Positions 8,497-17,054 of a stretch of DNA of 64,000 nucleotides are shown piece after piece (the stretch's first letter is position 1; the number at the start of each line of letters is the position of its first letter). Location of the stretch: the NCBI GenBank assembly GCA_029939715.1, contig JAOZSJ010000002.1:8559-72558 (forward strand), read 5' to 3'. Source of the stretch: 4572-123 sp002084545. GTDB lineage: Bacteria; Desulfobacterota; Desulfobacteria; Desulfobacterales; 4572-123. The position numbers and the translations under genes were made by a program. The notes beneath the pieces were generated by a model. That model was not told where the DNA came from, did not search any database, and saw only the letters and a list, made by a program, of their open reading frames with translations.

Positions 8497-9765
8497 TTAT
8501 ACTTCAATTCCCATTTGGTTGAAAACATTCCAGAATTGGGGGAAAGATTTTTCAACACACCTTTCATTGCAAATAAAAATACCTGGAATATTTAATCCTG
8601 CCAGTGCAAAACTCATGGCAATCCGGTGATCATCATAGGTTTTAATTTTTGCGCCATGGGGTATCCCGCCATGAATCTCCATTCCATCATCACGGCAAAG
8701 AGCCTTGATTCCCATTTTTTCAAGTTCGTTAACCACCGCACCAATGCGATCACTCTCCTTGACCCTTAAATGAGCTACATTGCGGATTCGCGTTGTGCCT
8801 TTTGCAAAAGCTGCAACTACCGCCAGTGTCGGAACCAGATCGGGCATGTCTCCCATATCAACATCAACGCCTGCAAGCAGGGGCGGGCCGACAACCTTTA
8901 TACCGTCATTTCTTTTAATTACCGAACAGCCCATTTTTTCCAGCAGTTCCACAAATCTTATGTCACCCTGGCGGGAATCGGCATTAATTCCACGGACGGT
9001 GACAGATGCACCGGTTATGGCCGCAGCGGCCCAGAAATAACCCGCCTGGGAGCAATCCGGTTCAACAGCATACCGGCCGGCTCGAAATACCTGGCCGCCC
9101 TTAACGGCAAATAAGTCGTACCCGCTGCGCTGCACTTCAATCCCCATTCGCTGCATGACGTCCACAGTCATGTCAATATAAGGCTTTGAAACCGGGCCAT
9201 TTGTAACTTTGATTTCAATACCCCGTATTGTGTAAGGAGCGATCAGCAGCAACGCGGAAAGATACTGACTGCTGGTGCCGCAGTTCAACTCAATTTTTCC
9301 GCCGGTCACACGCATTCCGGTAACTTTGACCGGGGGACAGCCATTTTGGTTGACCGATATTGCGTTGACCTCGATCTGATGCAATCCATCCAGCAGATCC
9401 TGCAATGGCCTCTCATGCATCCTCTTGGTGCCGGACAGGAGATATTCACCTTGCCCGATGGCTGCCAAGGCAGTAATCAAGCGCATGGATGTTCCGGAAT
9501 TTCCCAGAAACAACGGCGCACGGCAGCTTTCCAGACATCCGTTGGTACCGGATACGACAAACCGATCCTGCAGGTTCTCGATTTGCGTTCCCATCTTTTT
9601 CAATGCATTCAGAGTCAGGAGAGTGTCGTCACTGACAAGACCGTTTTCTATGGTACTGATACCGTCTGCCAGGGCGGCGGCAACCAGAATCCTGTGTGTA
9701 TAACTTTTAGATCCGGGTACTATTGCCGCATATCTTTCAATTTTTTTCGGTTTAATTTCAATCAT
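8497..9765 (-). CDS. aroA: 3-phosphoshikimate 1-carboxyvinyltransferase (EPSP synthase)
   Basis: A protein of 422 residues from the ATG at 9765, which follows AGAGG at a good distance. The frame extends to 9894 only by running into aroE. Family motifs are PGSKSYTHR (substrate Lys), GNSGTSMR, the catalytic aspartate region MPDLVPTLAV, LRVKESDRI and DDHRIAMSFAL. It transfers the enolpyruvyl group of PEP to shikimate 3-phosphate. It starts 22 bp after the aroE stop codon, so it is co-transcribed with it. Confidence 0.97.
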   Translation of the reverse strand: MIEIKPKKIERYAAIVPGSKSYTHRILVAAALADGISTIENGLVSDDTLLTLNALKKMGTQIENLQDRFVVSGTNGCLESCRAPLFLGNSGTSMRLITALAAIGQGEYLLSGTKRMHERPLQDLLDGLHQIEVNAISVNQNGCPPVKVTGMRVTGGKIELNCGTSSQYLSALLLIAPYTIRGIEIKVTNGPVSKPYIDMTVDVMQRMGIEVQRSGYDLFAVKGGQVFRAGRYAVEPDCSQAGYFWAAAAITGASVTVRGINADSRQGDIRFVELLEKMGCSVIKRNDGIKVVGPPLLAGVDVDMGDMPDLVPTLAVVAAFAKGTTRIRNVAHLRVKESDRIGAVVNELEKMGIKALCRDDGMEIHGGIPHGAKIKTYDDHRIAMSFALAGLNIPGIFICNERCVEKSFPQFWNVFNQMGIEV

Positions 9766-9787
9766 GGTAACCTCTAAAAAAATCGGT

Positions 9788-10603
9788 TTAATCAATAGCC
9801 GACCGGCGGTGTTTTTGTAATGCCCCGCGAACGATCCGAGCCATAACATCAAGGGGTGCTTTTTGGCCGGTCCACAGTTCAAACTGCCGGGCACCCTGAT
9901 TTACAAACATGGAAACACCGTCTATTGTGGTACAGCCCTTTTTTCCGGCCTCAATAAGCAGACGGGTATTCAATGGATTGTAAACAATGTCCATGATAAC
10001 CATATTTTTTTCAAACCAGGTGGCTTTTACCGGCATGGCTTCTGTGTTCGGTGCCATACCCACGGAAGTTGTATTGATCATTATTTCCCATTGCGGTTTT
10101 CGATATTCAGCAACGGGTATAAATTCCCCTCCCAGATCGGCCGCAAGTTTCTCACCTCTTTTATGTGTGCGATTGGCAATCGTAAGCTTGCCGCCTTCTG
10201 AATTAATGCCGAAACCAATGGCACGGGCCGCTCCGCCTGCTCCTATTATAAGTATTTTTTTTCCGGCTATCGAAGTTTTCTCCTTCAGAGCATTCATTGC
10301 TCCGATCCAGTCGGAGTTAAATCCTTTTAAAAATCCGCCCCTGTTAAGTACTGTATTTACGGCACCGATTCGCAAGGCCATCTCATCGATTTCATCCAGA
10401 TATTTCATGATTTCAATCTTATGGGGAATGGTGATACTGGCCCCTCTGACACCCAGAGCCCTGATACCAGTCACGGCCCCCCGGATGTTTTTTACGTTCA
10501 TTGCGACATAAATACCGTTATAACCGGTTTCGGCAAAGGCCCGGTTATGCATGACGGGACTCAGGCTGTGTGCCACGGGATCACCGATTACGCCAAAAAG
10601 CAA
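9788..10603 (-). CDS. aroE: shikimate dehydrogenase; start codon uncertain
   Basis: NADP-dependent shikimate dehydrogenase. The shikimate site GVIGDPVAHSLSP lies at the N-terminus, the catalytic Lys is in SITIPHK, the Asp in GFNSDWIG, and the nucleotide motif is IGAGGAARAIG. It reduces 3-dehydroshikimate to shikimate. It is the first gene of the aro operon. The coordinate given uses TTG at 10603. However, a perfect AAGGAGG (10627-10633) lies about eight bases before an ATC at 10616-10618 and too far from the TTG, so translation may begin at that ATC (276 residues). No ATG or GTG is available in frame. Confidence 0.93.
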   Translation of the reverse strand: MLFGVIGDPVAHSLSPVMHNRAFAETGYNGIYVAMNVKNIRGAVTGIRALGVRGASITIPHKIEIMKYLDEIDEMALRIGAVNTVLNRGGFLKGFNSDWIGAMNALKEKTSIAGKKILIIGAGGAARAIGFGINSEGGKLTIANRTHKRGEKLAADLGGEFIPVAEYRKPQWEIMINTTSVGMAPNTEAMPVKATWFEKNMVIMDIVYNPLNTRLLIEAGKKGCTTIDGVSMFVNQGARQFELWTGQKAPLDVMARIVRGALQKHRRSAID

Positions 10604-10664
10604 AGTATCTGAATCGATTTTGTCTGCCTCCTTTTTAATACCCCTGTTCCTGTTAAGCAGACGG

Positions 10665-10695
10665 CACGATAAAAGCCGCGGCAGCTTTTATCGTG
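10665..10695 (-). promoter_or_regulatory. 12-bp stem-loop in aroE leader
   Basis: Arms 10665-10676 and 10684-10695 are perfectly complementary, with a 7-nt loop. The element lies between the attenuator terminator and the aroE ribosome-binding site. There is no U-run on the transcribed strand. It could protect the 5' end of the aro mRNA or modulate initiation. Confidence 0.5.
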
Positions 10696-10713
10696 TTCCG
10701 CCGTTTGTTAAAT

Positions 10714-10751
10714 AAAAAAAGCCGCGGGCTTTTGGTCTGCCCGCGGCTTTT
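10714..10751 (-). terminator. intrinsic terminator of the aro attenuator
   Basis: On the minus strand a 13-bp stem (AAAAGCCGCGGGC paired with GCCCGCGGCTTTT, 9-nt loop) is followed by seven Ts. It lies 28 nt after the leader peptide stop and about 100 nt before aroE, in the position of an attenuator terminator. Its upstream arm can partly pair with a GC-rich stretch at the end of the leader ORF, which could form an alternative anti-terminator. Confidence 0.85.
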
Positions 10752-10778
10752 GGTGCATTTGAATAAGTTAAAGCTTCC

Positions 10779-10859
10779 TCAACGCACCCCGGCCGGGCCG
10801 GTGCCATAATAATAGTACCGGCAGTAACCAAAATAGAAGTTAAATTTATTGGATGTCAT
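10779..10859 (-). CDS. aromatic leader peptide (Tyr/Phe-rich attenuator peptide), 26 aa
   Basis: A 26-codon ORF from ATG 10859 to TGA 10779 on the aro operon strand. It has Phe at positions 6, 8 and 10 and Tyr at 9, 12 and 15-18: nine aromatic codons in 13, including a run of four Tyr. This composition, followed at once by a GC-rich segment and an intrinsic terminator, is the classic form of a ribosome-mediated attenuator such as pheL or trpL. Scarce charged tRNA-Tyr or tRNA-Phe would stall the ribosome, favour an anti-terminator and allow aroE-aroA-aroK-aroC-tyrA to be read. A strong Shine-Dalgarno is not visible. There are no Trp codons. Confidence 0.82.
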   Translation of the reverse strand: MTSNKFNFYFGYCRYYYYGTGPAGVR

Positions 10860-10903
10860 TTTGATTGGAAGTCTTTGTAACGTGAATTTTTAATTATAGA
10901 TAG

Positions 10904-10932
10904 TAAGTAAAAACTAATGTAACTAATGTCAA
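10904..10932 (-). promoter_or_regulatory. predicted sigma-70 promoter of the aro leader/operon
   Basis: On the minus strand TTGACA (10927-10932), a 17-bp spacer and TACTTA (10904-10909). Transcription would start about 35-40 nt before the leader peptide ATG. The -35 is a consensus match and the -10 is moderate. Confidence 0.55.
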
Positions 10933-11017
10933 GCTTTATTTCCCCGGCACTGCAAGCCGGTTGTTGCGAATATTATTGCCGCCACTTCATCTCGTGGAGG
11001 TTATAAGTTTATATTTC

Positions 11018-11046
11018 TTGACACTTTAGTGGATTTTTTTTATCTT
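11018..11046 (+). promoter_or_regulatory. predicted sigma-70 promoter of the cyclase gene
   Basis: TTGACA (11018-11023), 17-bp spacer, TATCTT (11041-11046). The predicted start near 11053 lies after the GTG at 11051 and so favours the downstream GTG at 11114 as the translation start. Confidence 0.55.
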
Positions 11047-11113
11047 TCGCGTGTCTGGGATAGTTCCCGCCGGCAACCTGTTCAAGCTAACGATTATCCG
11101 ACAGAGAGGTTGT

Positions 11114-13066
11114 GTGAAAAAAATAAAAACGTTTGTATTGAATAATTTTGAAATGATCGCCATTGCAGTCATTCTGGCAACTTTCTTTTTTTTCAATTAC
11201 CACATTCGCACTCAAACCACCTTTTTATATTTTTATTTTTTACCGGTTATGATGGCCGGCTATTTTCTGGGACCTCGCAGCACTATTACGATATCCCTTT
11301 TATGTGTAGCAGTAGTTGTTTTATACAGCATCTGGTCACCCGGCCTTGATACGATAGTTAACAGCAGAATGAACTTTTATCTGCATATCATGATATGGGC
11401 CGGGTTCCTGATTCTTGCCGGTTTTGCCATCAGCAAAACCGGTCATTTCAAACAACAGCTCCTGCTGCACCGAAAAAAGCTGGCCCGGGCCGACAACATA
11501 ATAGGAGATTACAAAAAAAAATTCGACGATAAACTCAAAAAACGCACCGAAGAGCTTGAAAAATCAAGCCAATCCATTAAATCGCTGAAACTCAAGTTAG
11601 AAAAAACACTCTATTCGACCATGGATGCCGAAGTAGCAAAACTGTTAATCGACGGTCGCCTGCGCAATGAAAAACGTAAAATAAGTGTCATGTTTTCCGA
11701 TCTTGTCGGTTTTACCGGTTATTCGGAGGATCGCAGCCCCGAAATTGTTGTCCAGGATCTAAACAACTATTTAAGCTGTATGGAACCGGTCATGCTTGAT
11801 TATCACGCACACATCGACAAATATCTCGGGGATGGCATCATGTGCGAATTCGGAGCCCCCCTGGATTATGAAAACTACAAACTGCTTGCCGTTATGGCGG
11901 CAATCAAAATGCAGGAAAAACTCATCCGCCTTGATTTTCCCTGGCAAATGCGCATCGGCATTGCATCCGGCCCCGTGATCATGGGGATCATCGGCTCCCG
12001 TCGTCAGGCCTACACGACCATTGGCGATGTGGTCAACCTGGCCTCGCGTATTGAAAAAACATGTTCCCCGGGATCGGTTTTGATTGATGAGTTTACCCGC
12101 CAAGGCGTTGACCGCTTTATTGATGTCCGCCTTAAAAAGGATATATCTCAGTTTGAAAATCTTGATGAAAAAGTTGAGGCCCGCCTTGATGAAATGCACC
12201 GCAAACTTAATCTCGCCACAAACGCGGATGCGCGGGCAGATCTCTTCCATGAAATCGGCCGACTGCACATGTCTTTAAACGAGCCTCACGATGCCATGCA
12301 TTATTTTGAACAGGCACTGCTCATGAGGCCGGAAAACATAGAACTTAAAGTAGCTTTTGCCGAAGCCACCATAAAACGGGATGAAACCGACAGGATCAAG
12401 GTCAGGGGGCGAAAAAAACGAATAGGCGCATATGAGGTGATCGGCATCAAGGATGTCCTGCTGGATCATGAAAAATTCCCAGCCTCCTTTCTGGGCAGGT
12501 ATCCCCATGTGGAAGAACTTATTGAAATGCCGCTGGACATCATCATGCCGGTGGAGGCTCTGGATGGATGTATCGGGCATTCCAAGGTTGTCGCTCTGCT
12601 CTCCTATGCTGTTGCAACCGAACTGGGAATATCCGAAAAAGAAAAAAAAGAGATTCTAAACAGCGGTTTTGTAGCGGATATCGGGAAAAAACACATCCCC
12701 CATCATCTTCTCAATCGTATGGGCAGTCTTAACTCTGATCAGATTAAGATAGTGCAGGGGCACTCCACCGAAGGCGTCAAAATACTTGAAGATCTGGGCT
12801 ATACTTCGAAACTGATGCTGAAAATCATACGCCACAGTCATGAGAACTATAATGGTTCCGGATATCCGGATGGACTGCGGAAAGATGATATACCGCTGGG
12901 ATCAAGAATTATTGCGGTGGTAGACACATATGATGCATTGTCATCATGGCGTCCTTACCGCGAGAAATGGGACCGGCATGCGACACTGGAAGAATTGCTG
13001 AAATGCGTGGACAAAGGACTTTTTGATCCCAGAGTTGTAAATGCCCTTGTCAAGGTAATGGAGTGA
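11114..13066 (+). CDS. membrane adenylate cyclase with degenerate HD-GYP domain
   Basis: A protein of 650 residues from the GTG at 11114 (AGAGG just upstream; the promoter argues against GTG 11051). The N-terminus has about four membrane segments (residues 10-110), followed by a coiled coil (115-170). A class III cyclase domain (about 190-350) has both metal aspartates (FSDLVGFTGYSE, KYLGDGIMCEF) and YTTIGDVVNLASR. A TPR-like pair of helices then leads to a C-terminal HD-GYP fold. There the HD dyad reads ADIGK instead of HDIGK, and HHExxDG reads SHENYNG, so the phosphodiesterase is probably inactive and may serve as a sensor or binding module. The GYP residues (GSGYPDG) are kept. It is divergent from the aro operon. 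Confidence 0.9.
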   Translation: MKKIKTFVLNNFEMIAIAVILATFFFFNYHIRTQTTFLYFYFLPVMMAGYFLGPRSTITISLLCVAVVVLYSIWSPGLDTIVNSRMNFYLHIMIWAGFLILAGFAISKTGHFKQQLLLHRKKLARADNIIGDYKKKFDDKLKKRTEELEKSSQSIKSLKLKLEKTLYSTMDAEVAKLLIDGRLRNEKRKISVMFSDLVGFTGYSEDRSPEIVVQDLNNYLSCMEPVMLDYHAHIDKYLGDGIMCEFGAPLDYENYKLLAVMAAIKMQEKLIRLDFPWQMRIGIASGPVIMGIIGSRRQAYTTIGDVVNLASRIEKTCSPGSVLIDEFTRQGVDRFIDVRLKKDISQFENLDEKVEARLDEMHRKLNLATNADARADLFHEIGRLHMSLNEPHDAMHYFEQALLMRPENIELKVAFAEATIKRDETDRIKVRGRKKRIGAYEVIGIKDVLLDHEKFPASFLGRYPHVEELIEMPLDIIMPVEALDGCIGHSKVVALLSYAVATELGISEKEKKEILNSGFVADIGKKHIPHHLLNRMGSLNSDQIKIVQGHSTEGVKILEDLGYTSKLMLKIIRHSHENYNGSGYPDGLRKDDIPLGSRIIAVVDTYDALSSWRPYREKWDRHATLEELLKCVDKGLFDPRVVNALVKVME

Positions 13067-13096
13067 TCATTAACCCGCTCTTATCCGGAGGTTAAA

Positions 13097-14716
13097 ATGC
13101 AGCCAGAAAAACTCCCGGCCTGGAAACAACTATCAAGGCATGCCGAGATTATTGCCCGTCCTGAAAATCATCTAAAACACCTTATCCTGGGAGATAGCCG
13201 TATAAAAAAATTTTCAGCCGCCGGCGCGGGCGTTTTTTTTGACTATTCCCGTCAGCGGCTTGATTCAAAGGCCCTTTCTCTCCTGTTTGAACTGGCAAAA
13301 GAAGCAGAACCGTTAAAAAAATTCAATGATATGGTTGCAGGGCGGAATGTAAATAATACGGAAAACAGAGCCGCTCTGCACACGGCCGCTCGATCTTTTG
13401 CCGAAACATCCGTGTTTGTGGACGGCAGGGATGTGATGCCGGAAATTAAGGCTGTGCGTGAAAAAATTAAAAATTTTACATCCAGGGTCCTTTCAGGCGA
13501 AATCACCGGATCAAGCGGAAAGCCTTTTAAGCATGCGGTGGTTATCGGAATCGGAGGTTCTTGTCTTGGTGCTGAATTTGTTTCCACGGCAATGCGGGAA
13601 CTGGCACTGAATAAGATTGATCTGCATTATCTTTCCAACGTGGATATTCATAATTTCGGAGCTATAGCGGAGGCCATTGATCCTGAAACTACTCTCTGGA
13701 TTGTTATTTCCAAAAGTTTTACAACCGCTGAAACCATGGCCAATGCTTCCCAGGCCCGTGCGTTTATGCAAAAGCAGGGCCTCGATCCCGCCGGGCATTT
13801 TATAAGTGTTACCGGTAAAGGCAGCCCCGGGGATGATCCCAAAGCTCCGGTACTTGAATCATTTCACATGTTTGATTTTATCGGCGGCCGGTACAGCGTC
13901 ACTTCGGCAGTCGGCGGCGTGCCTTTAAGCCTCTATCTGGGCTATGAAAACTTTGAGGAATTTCTCAAGGGAGCCCAGGAGATGGATATCCATGCCGCTA
14001 CGGCAAAACCGGAAACAAATCTACCTCTCACAGCGGCCCTTATCTCGGTATGGAATAATAATTTTCTAAATTATCCGGTCCAGGCAATCATCCCTTATGC
14101 CGCACCCCTGGCCAGGCTGGCCGCCCATATCCAGCAGCTTAACATGGAAAGCAACGGTAAATATGTCGACCGTGAGGGGAATTTTCTAGAAAAAAATTCC
14201 GGCGTTATTGTCTTCGGAGAGCCCGGCACCAATGCCCAGCATTCTTTTTTTCAACTGGCTCATCAGGGTCGGGGGTTTCCCATTGACTTTATCGGTGTTG
14301 TAACTCCGGGCTACCCGCAATATCAGAATCAATCCCAGGGCGTCACCAACCACCAGGAACTCTGGAGCAACCTGATTGCACAGCCCATGGCCCTGGCAAA
14401 GGGGAAAGACGACAGCGTCAGGGCAAAGTATTTTCCCGGCAACCGGCCTTCATCAACAATTATTATAAACGATCTCGGGCCGCGAAACATCGGCAGATTG
14501 TTGTCTTTTTATGAAGCCCGCACCGTATTCGAGGCATTTATATGGGAGATCAACCCCTTTGATCAGTTTGGTGTTGAACTTGGTAAAACCATGGCGTCAA
14601 AAATCCGCAACACCATGGCCGCCCGCAACGGGGGTGACGATTACCACTGCGAAAAGCTTGATATATTAGATGAATTTTATCTTGATATGTTGTTTTCCGG
14701 CAAAATTCCCGAATAA
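13097..14716 (+). CDS. pgi: glucose-6-phosphate isomerase
   Basis: A 539-residue phosphoglucose isomerase. It shows the sugar-phosphate site (VIGIGGSCLGAEFV, VISKSFTTAETM), the family signature around DFIGGRYSVTSAVG, a catalytic Glu region (NMESNGKYVDREG) and the C-terminal GKTMASKIRN. It interconverts glucose 6-phosphate and fructose 6-phosphate. The start has GGAGG seven bases upstream. The gene follows the cyclase by 30 bp and may be read from the same transcript. It is convergent with fabH. Confidence 0.96.
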   Translation: MQPEKLPAWKQLSRHAEIIARPENHLKHLILGDSRIKKFSAAGAGVFFDYSRQRLDSKALSLLFELAKEAEPLKKFNDMVAGRNVNNTENRAALHTAARSFAETSVFVDGRDVMPEIKAVREKIKNFTSRVLSGEITGSSGKPFKHAVVIGIGGSCLGAEFVSTAMRELALNKIDLHYLSNVDIHNFGAIAEAIDPETTLWIVISKSFTTAETMANASQARAFMQKQGLDPAGHFISVTGKGSPGDDPKAPVLESFHMFDFIGGRYSVTSAVGGVPLSLYLGYENFEEFLKGAQEMDIHAATAKPETNLPLTAALISVWNNNFLNYPVQAIIPYAAPLARLAAHIQQLNMESNGKYVDREGNFLEKNSGVIVFGEPGTNAQHSFFQLAHQGRGFPIDFIGVVTPGYPQYQNQSQGVTNHQELWSNLIAQPMALAKGKDDSVRAKYFPGNRPSSTIIINDLGPRNIGRLLSFYEARTVFEAFIWEINPFDQFGVELGKTMASKIRNTMAARNGGDDYHCEKLDILDEFYLDMLFSGKIPE

Positions 14717-14735
14717 ACCCCGAACCGTTACCTTT

Positions 14736-15746
14736 TTATCCCGCAAATCGATAAATAACCGCACCCCAGGTCACTCCCGCCCCCAGACCCAGAAAAAGAA
14801 GGGTGCTCCCCTTGCCGATCAGTTTCATTTCAAGAGCTTCGTCCATGGCCAGCGGAATGGTGGCAGCGGTTGTGTTGCCGTAACGTTGAATGTTATGGAA
14901 AACCTTGCCTTTTGGAATATTCATTGTCTTCTGGTAAAACTGGTTAATGCGCATATTGGCCTGATGCGGAATAAAAAGATCGATATCATCCAGGTTAAGA
15001 CCCGCTTTTTCAAGTACCTCAATGGTTACTTCGGGAAGTTTTTTAAGCGCCATTTTAAAAATAAGCTTACCGTCCATTTCAGGATAATGACGTCCCTCAT
15101 CCAGTATTTTTTCGCTAATTCGGGGATTCAGCATAGATGCAGGGGCTTCCAGCCAGAGACTTTTGGCAAATTCACCCTGAGCGTGCAAAGATGATGCGAG
15201 CACACCCACCTGCTCGTCGGATTCAATCCCTTCTATGCATACTGCGGCGGCACCGTCACCGAATATAACGGTAACATCCCGGCCCCTGGTTGTAATATCA
15301 AGACCAGTGCTGTGAACTTCCGCGCCTACCAGCAGGATCTTATTGTAAAGTCCACTGCGGATAAAGGCGTCGGCGGTGCTCAGGCCGTATAGAAAACCGG
15401 TGCACTGCTGGCGGATATCAAGAGCCGGCGTTGATTCTAATCCAAGTTTGTACTGCAGCAGACAGCCCGAACCCGGAAAATTAACATCCGGGCTTAAAGT
15501 TGCAAAAATAATCAGATCAATATCCCCGGCAGTCCAACCTGCCCGTTTCATGGCGATGAGTGAGGCTTCAAGGCCCAGGTCCGCAGGGCCCGTGCCGCCC
15601 TCTTCCTCAACCCAGTGTCTTTGCTCAATTCCGGTACGTTTCTGTATCCATTCACTGGAGGTATCCATCCACTTTGTAAGATCATTATTGGTTACGATTC
15701 GTGGAGGAAGATAACGGCCGGTTCCGGTAATCATGGTTTTTTTCAT
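14736..15746 (-). CDS. fabH: beta-ketoacyl-ACP synthase III
   Basis: A 336-residue thiolase-fold condensing enzyme. The catalytic triad of FabH is visible: Cys in RQQCTGFLYGLS, His in IPHQANMRIN and Asn in YGNTTAATIPL. It condenses acetyl-CoA (or another short acyl-CoA) with malonyl-ACP to start fatty acid synthesis. It stands apart from other fab genes here, so it may be a paralogue with a specialised starter. manA lies 66 bp upstream on the same strand. Confidence 0.93.
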   Translation of the reverse strand: MKKTMITGTGRYLPPRIVTNNDLTKWMDTSSEWIQKRTGIEQRHWVEEEGGTGPADLGLEASLIAMKRAGWTAGDIDLIIFATLSPDVNFPGSGCLLQYKLGLESTPALDIRQQCTGFLYGLSTADAFIRSGLYNKILLVGAEVHSTGLDITTRGRDVTVIFGDGAAAVCIEGIESDEQVGVLASSLHAQGEFAKSLWLEAPASMLNPRISEKILDEGRHYPEMDGKLIFKMALKKLPEVTIEVLEKAGLNLDDIDLFIPHQANMRINQFYQKTMNIPKGKVFHNIQRYGNTTAATIPLAMDEALEMKLIGKGSTLLFLGLGAGVTWGAVIYRFAG

Positions 15747-15812
15747 ATTACTTCCTTTTTCTGTAATTCAGTCAGATATATCGGATCGTATAACACAGTT
15801 CATGGGTATATT

Positions 15813-17015
15813 TCAAACAGGTACTGCCGCTTTATATAATAACAGTTCCCCCTTTATCGTATATTTTTGTACAATCGCGGGAATCATTACAGATATCCCC
15901 TTTTTCAGTTTAATTGCCCGATTTTTCAAATTCTGTATATATCCTTCTCCTTTGATACACAGGATGATCTCAAGACTCCTGTCAGCAGGGCCCTGGTAAA
16001 TCTTCGAGCCATCAAGACGAATTACGGATAGTACAAACTCTTCCACCGGGCAGGGATAGATACTTTCCAATGAATTTTTCGCAAATGGCACAAGAATTTC
16101 AGGTTTTTTCCCCTTAAAAGAAAGTATCCTGACAAGTTCCGGCACATCCATATATTTGGGCGTCAGCCCGCCTCTTAATACATTGTCCGAACTGGCCATG
16201 ATTTCCATGCCCATGCCTTCGAGATAGGCGTGCAGCTCACCGGCCTTAATAAACATGGCCTGACCCGGTTCCAAACAAATCAAATTTAAAATGACCGGTG
16301 CGAAAATACCCACATCCCCGGGATATTCATTGTGAAGTCTGACCATCCATTTAAAAACCGGATCATCTCCTGAAAACTTTGCAGCATTTTGAATCGCTTT
16401 AGTTACGACATTTTTTTTTATATCCGCATGCAGGTTCATTAAGTTCTTAAAAAACCGCTGGAGTCCTTTTGGGTCGGGCATATTCTCAAGATGGTCAATT
16501 TCCTTTGATAATTCATGGCCGCACACCTTCCTCATTCCGGAAACAATATCGGGTACCATGCGAAATCCGTTTAATGCCCAGAACCGAGTCAAGGCACAGA
16601 TACATTCAGGTTTGTGGTTGATATCCCTGTAATTCCGGTTAAAGGCATCTATCGGGATTTTCATGGAATTTTCCCTTGAAAATCCCCTGCGGGCCTGTTC
16701 CGAATCAGGATGTGCCTGAATTGAAAGCGGACTGGCTATCGCAAGTACCTTAAAAAGATATGGTAATTGGTCGTTAAATTTTTTGGAAATGGCCTTGCCG
16801 AGCATTTCAACCGGATTGTCTCTGATCAATTCCGGCAGAGATACACACCTGTTGCCACACACGACCCGGGAAGGAGCTTTAGGGTGGGCTCCCATCCAGA
16901 GCTCTGCCTGGGGCTTTTTCGATGGTAGTGCCTGACCGGTAAGATCGGCAATAGCCGTATGCGAGCCCCATGCATATTCCTGAATGCTGTTTTTTAATAT
17001 GGCTATTTTTATCAT
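15813..17015 (-). CDS. manA: mannose-6-phosphate isomerase, class I
   Basis: A 400-residue type I phosphomannose isomerase. Zinc-site and signature residues are seen in LSIQAHPDSEQA and NHKPECICALTRF, and the N-terminal start (EYAWGSHTAIADL) is typical. It interconverts mannose 6-phosphate and fructose 6-phosphate, supplying GDP-mannose for polysaccharides. It is divergent from plsC with 39 bp between the starts. Confidence 0.94.
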   Translation of the reverse strand: MIKIAILKNSIQEYAWGSHTAIADLTGQALPSKKPQAELWMGAHPKAPSRVVCGNRCVSLPELIRDNPVEMLGKAISKKFNDQLPYLFKVLAIASPLSIQAHPDSEQARRGFSRENSMKIPIDAFNRNYRDINHKPECICALTRFWALNGFRMVPDIVSGMRKVCGHELSKEIDHLENMPDPKGLQRFFKNLMNLHADIKKNVVTKAIQNAAKFSGDDPVFKWMVRLHNEYPGDVGIFAPVILNLICLEPGQAMFIKAGELHAYLEGMGMEIMASSDNVLRGGLTPKYMDVPELVRILSFKGKKPEILVPFAKNSLESIYPCPVEEFVLSVIRLDGSKIYQGPADRSLEIILCIKGEGYIQNLKNRAIKLKKGISVMIPAIVQKYTIKGELLLYKAAVPV

Positions 17016-17054
17016 ATTCTGATAAACTTTTATAGAATTATTTATGGATTTAAC

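Noticed and set aside
9894..9894. Upstream start for aroA (extra 43 residues)
   Set aside because: It lies inside aroE, and the ATG at 9765 has AGAGG and the usual AroA N-terminus.
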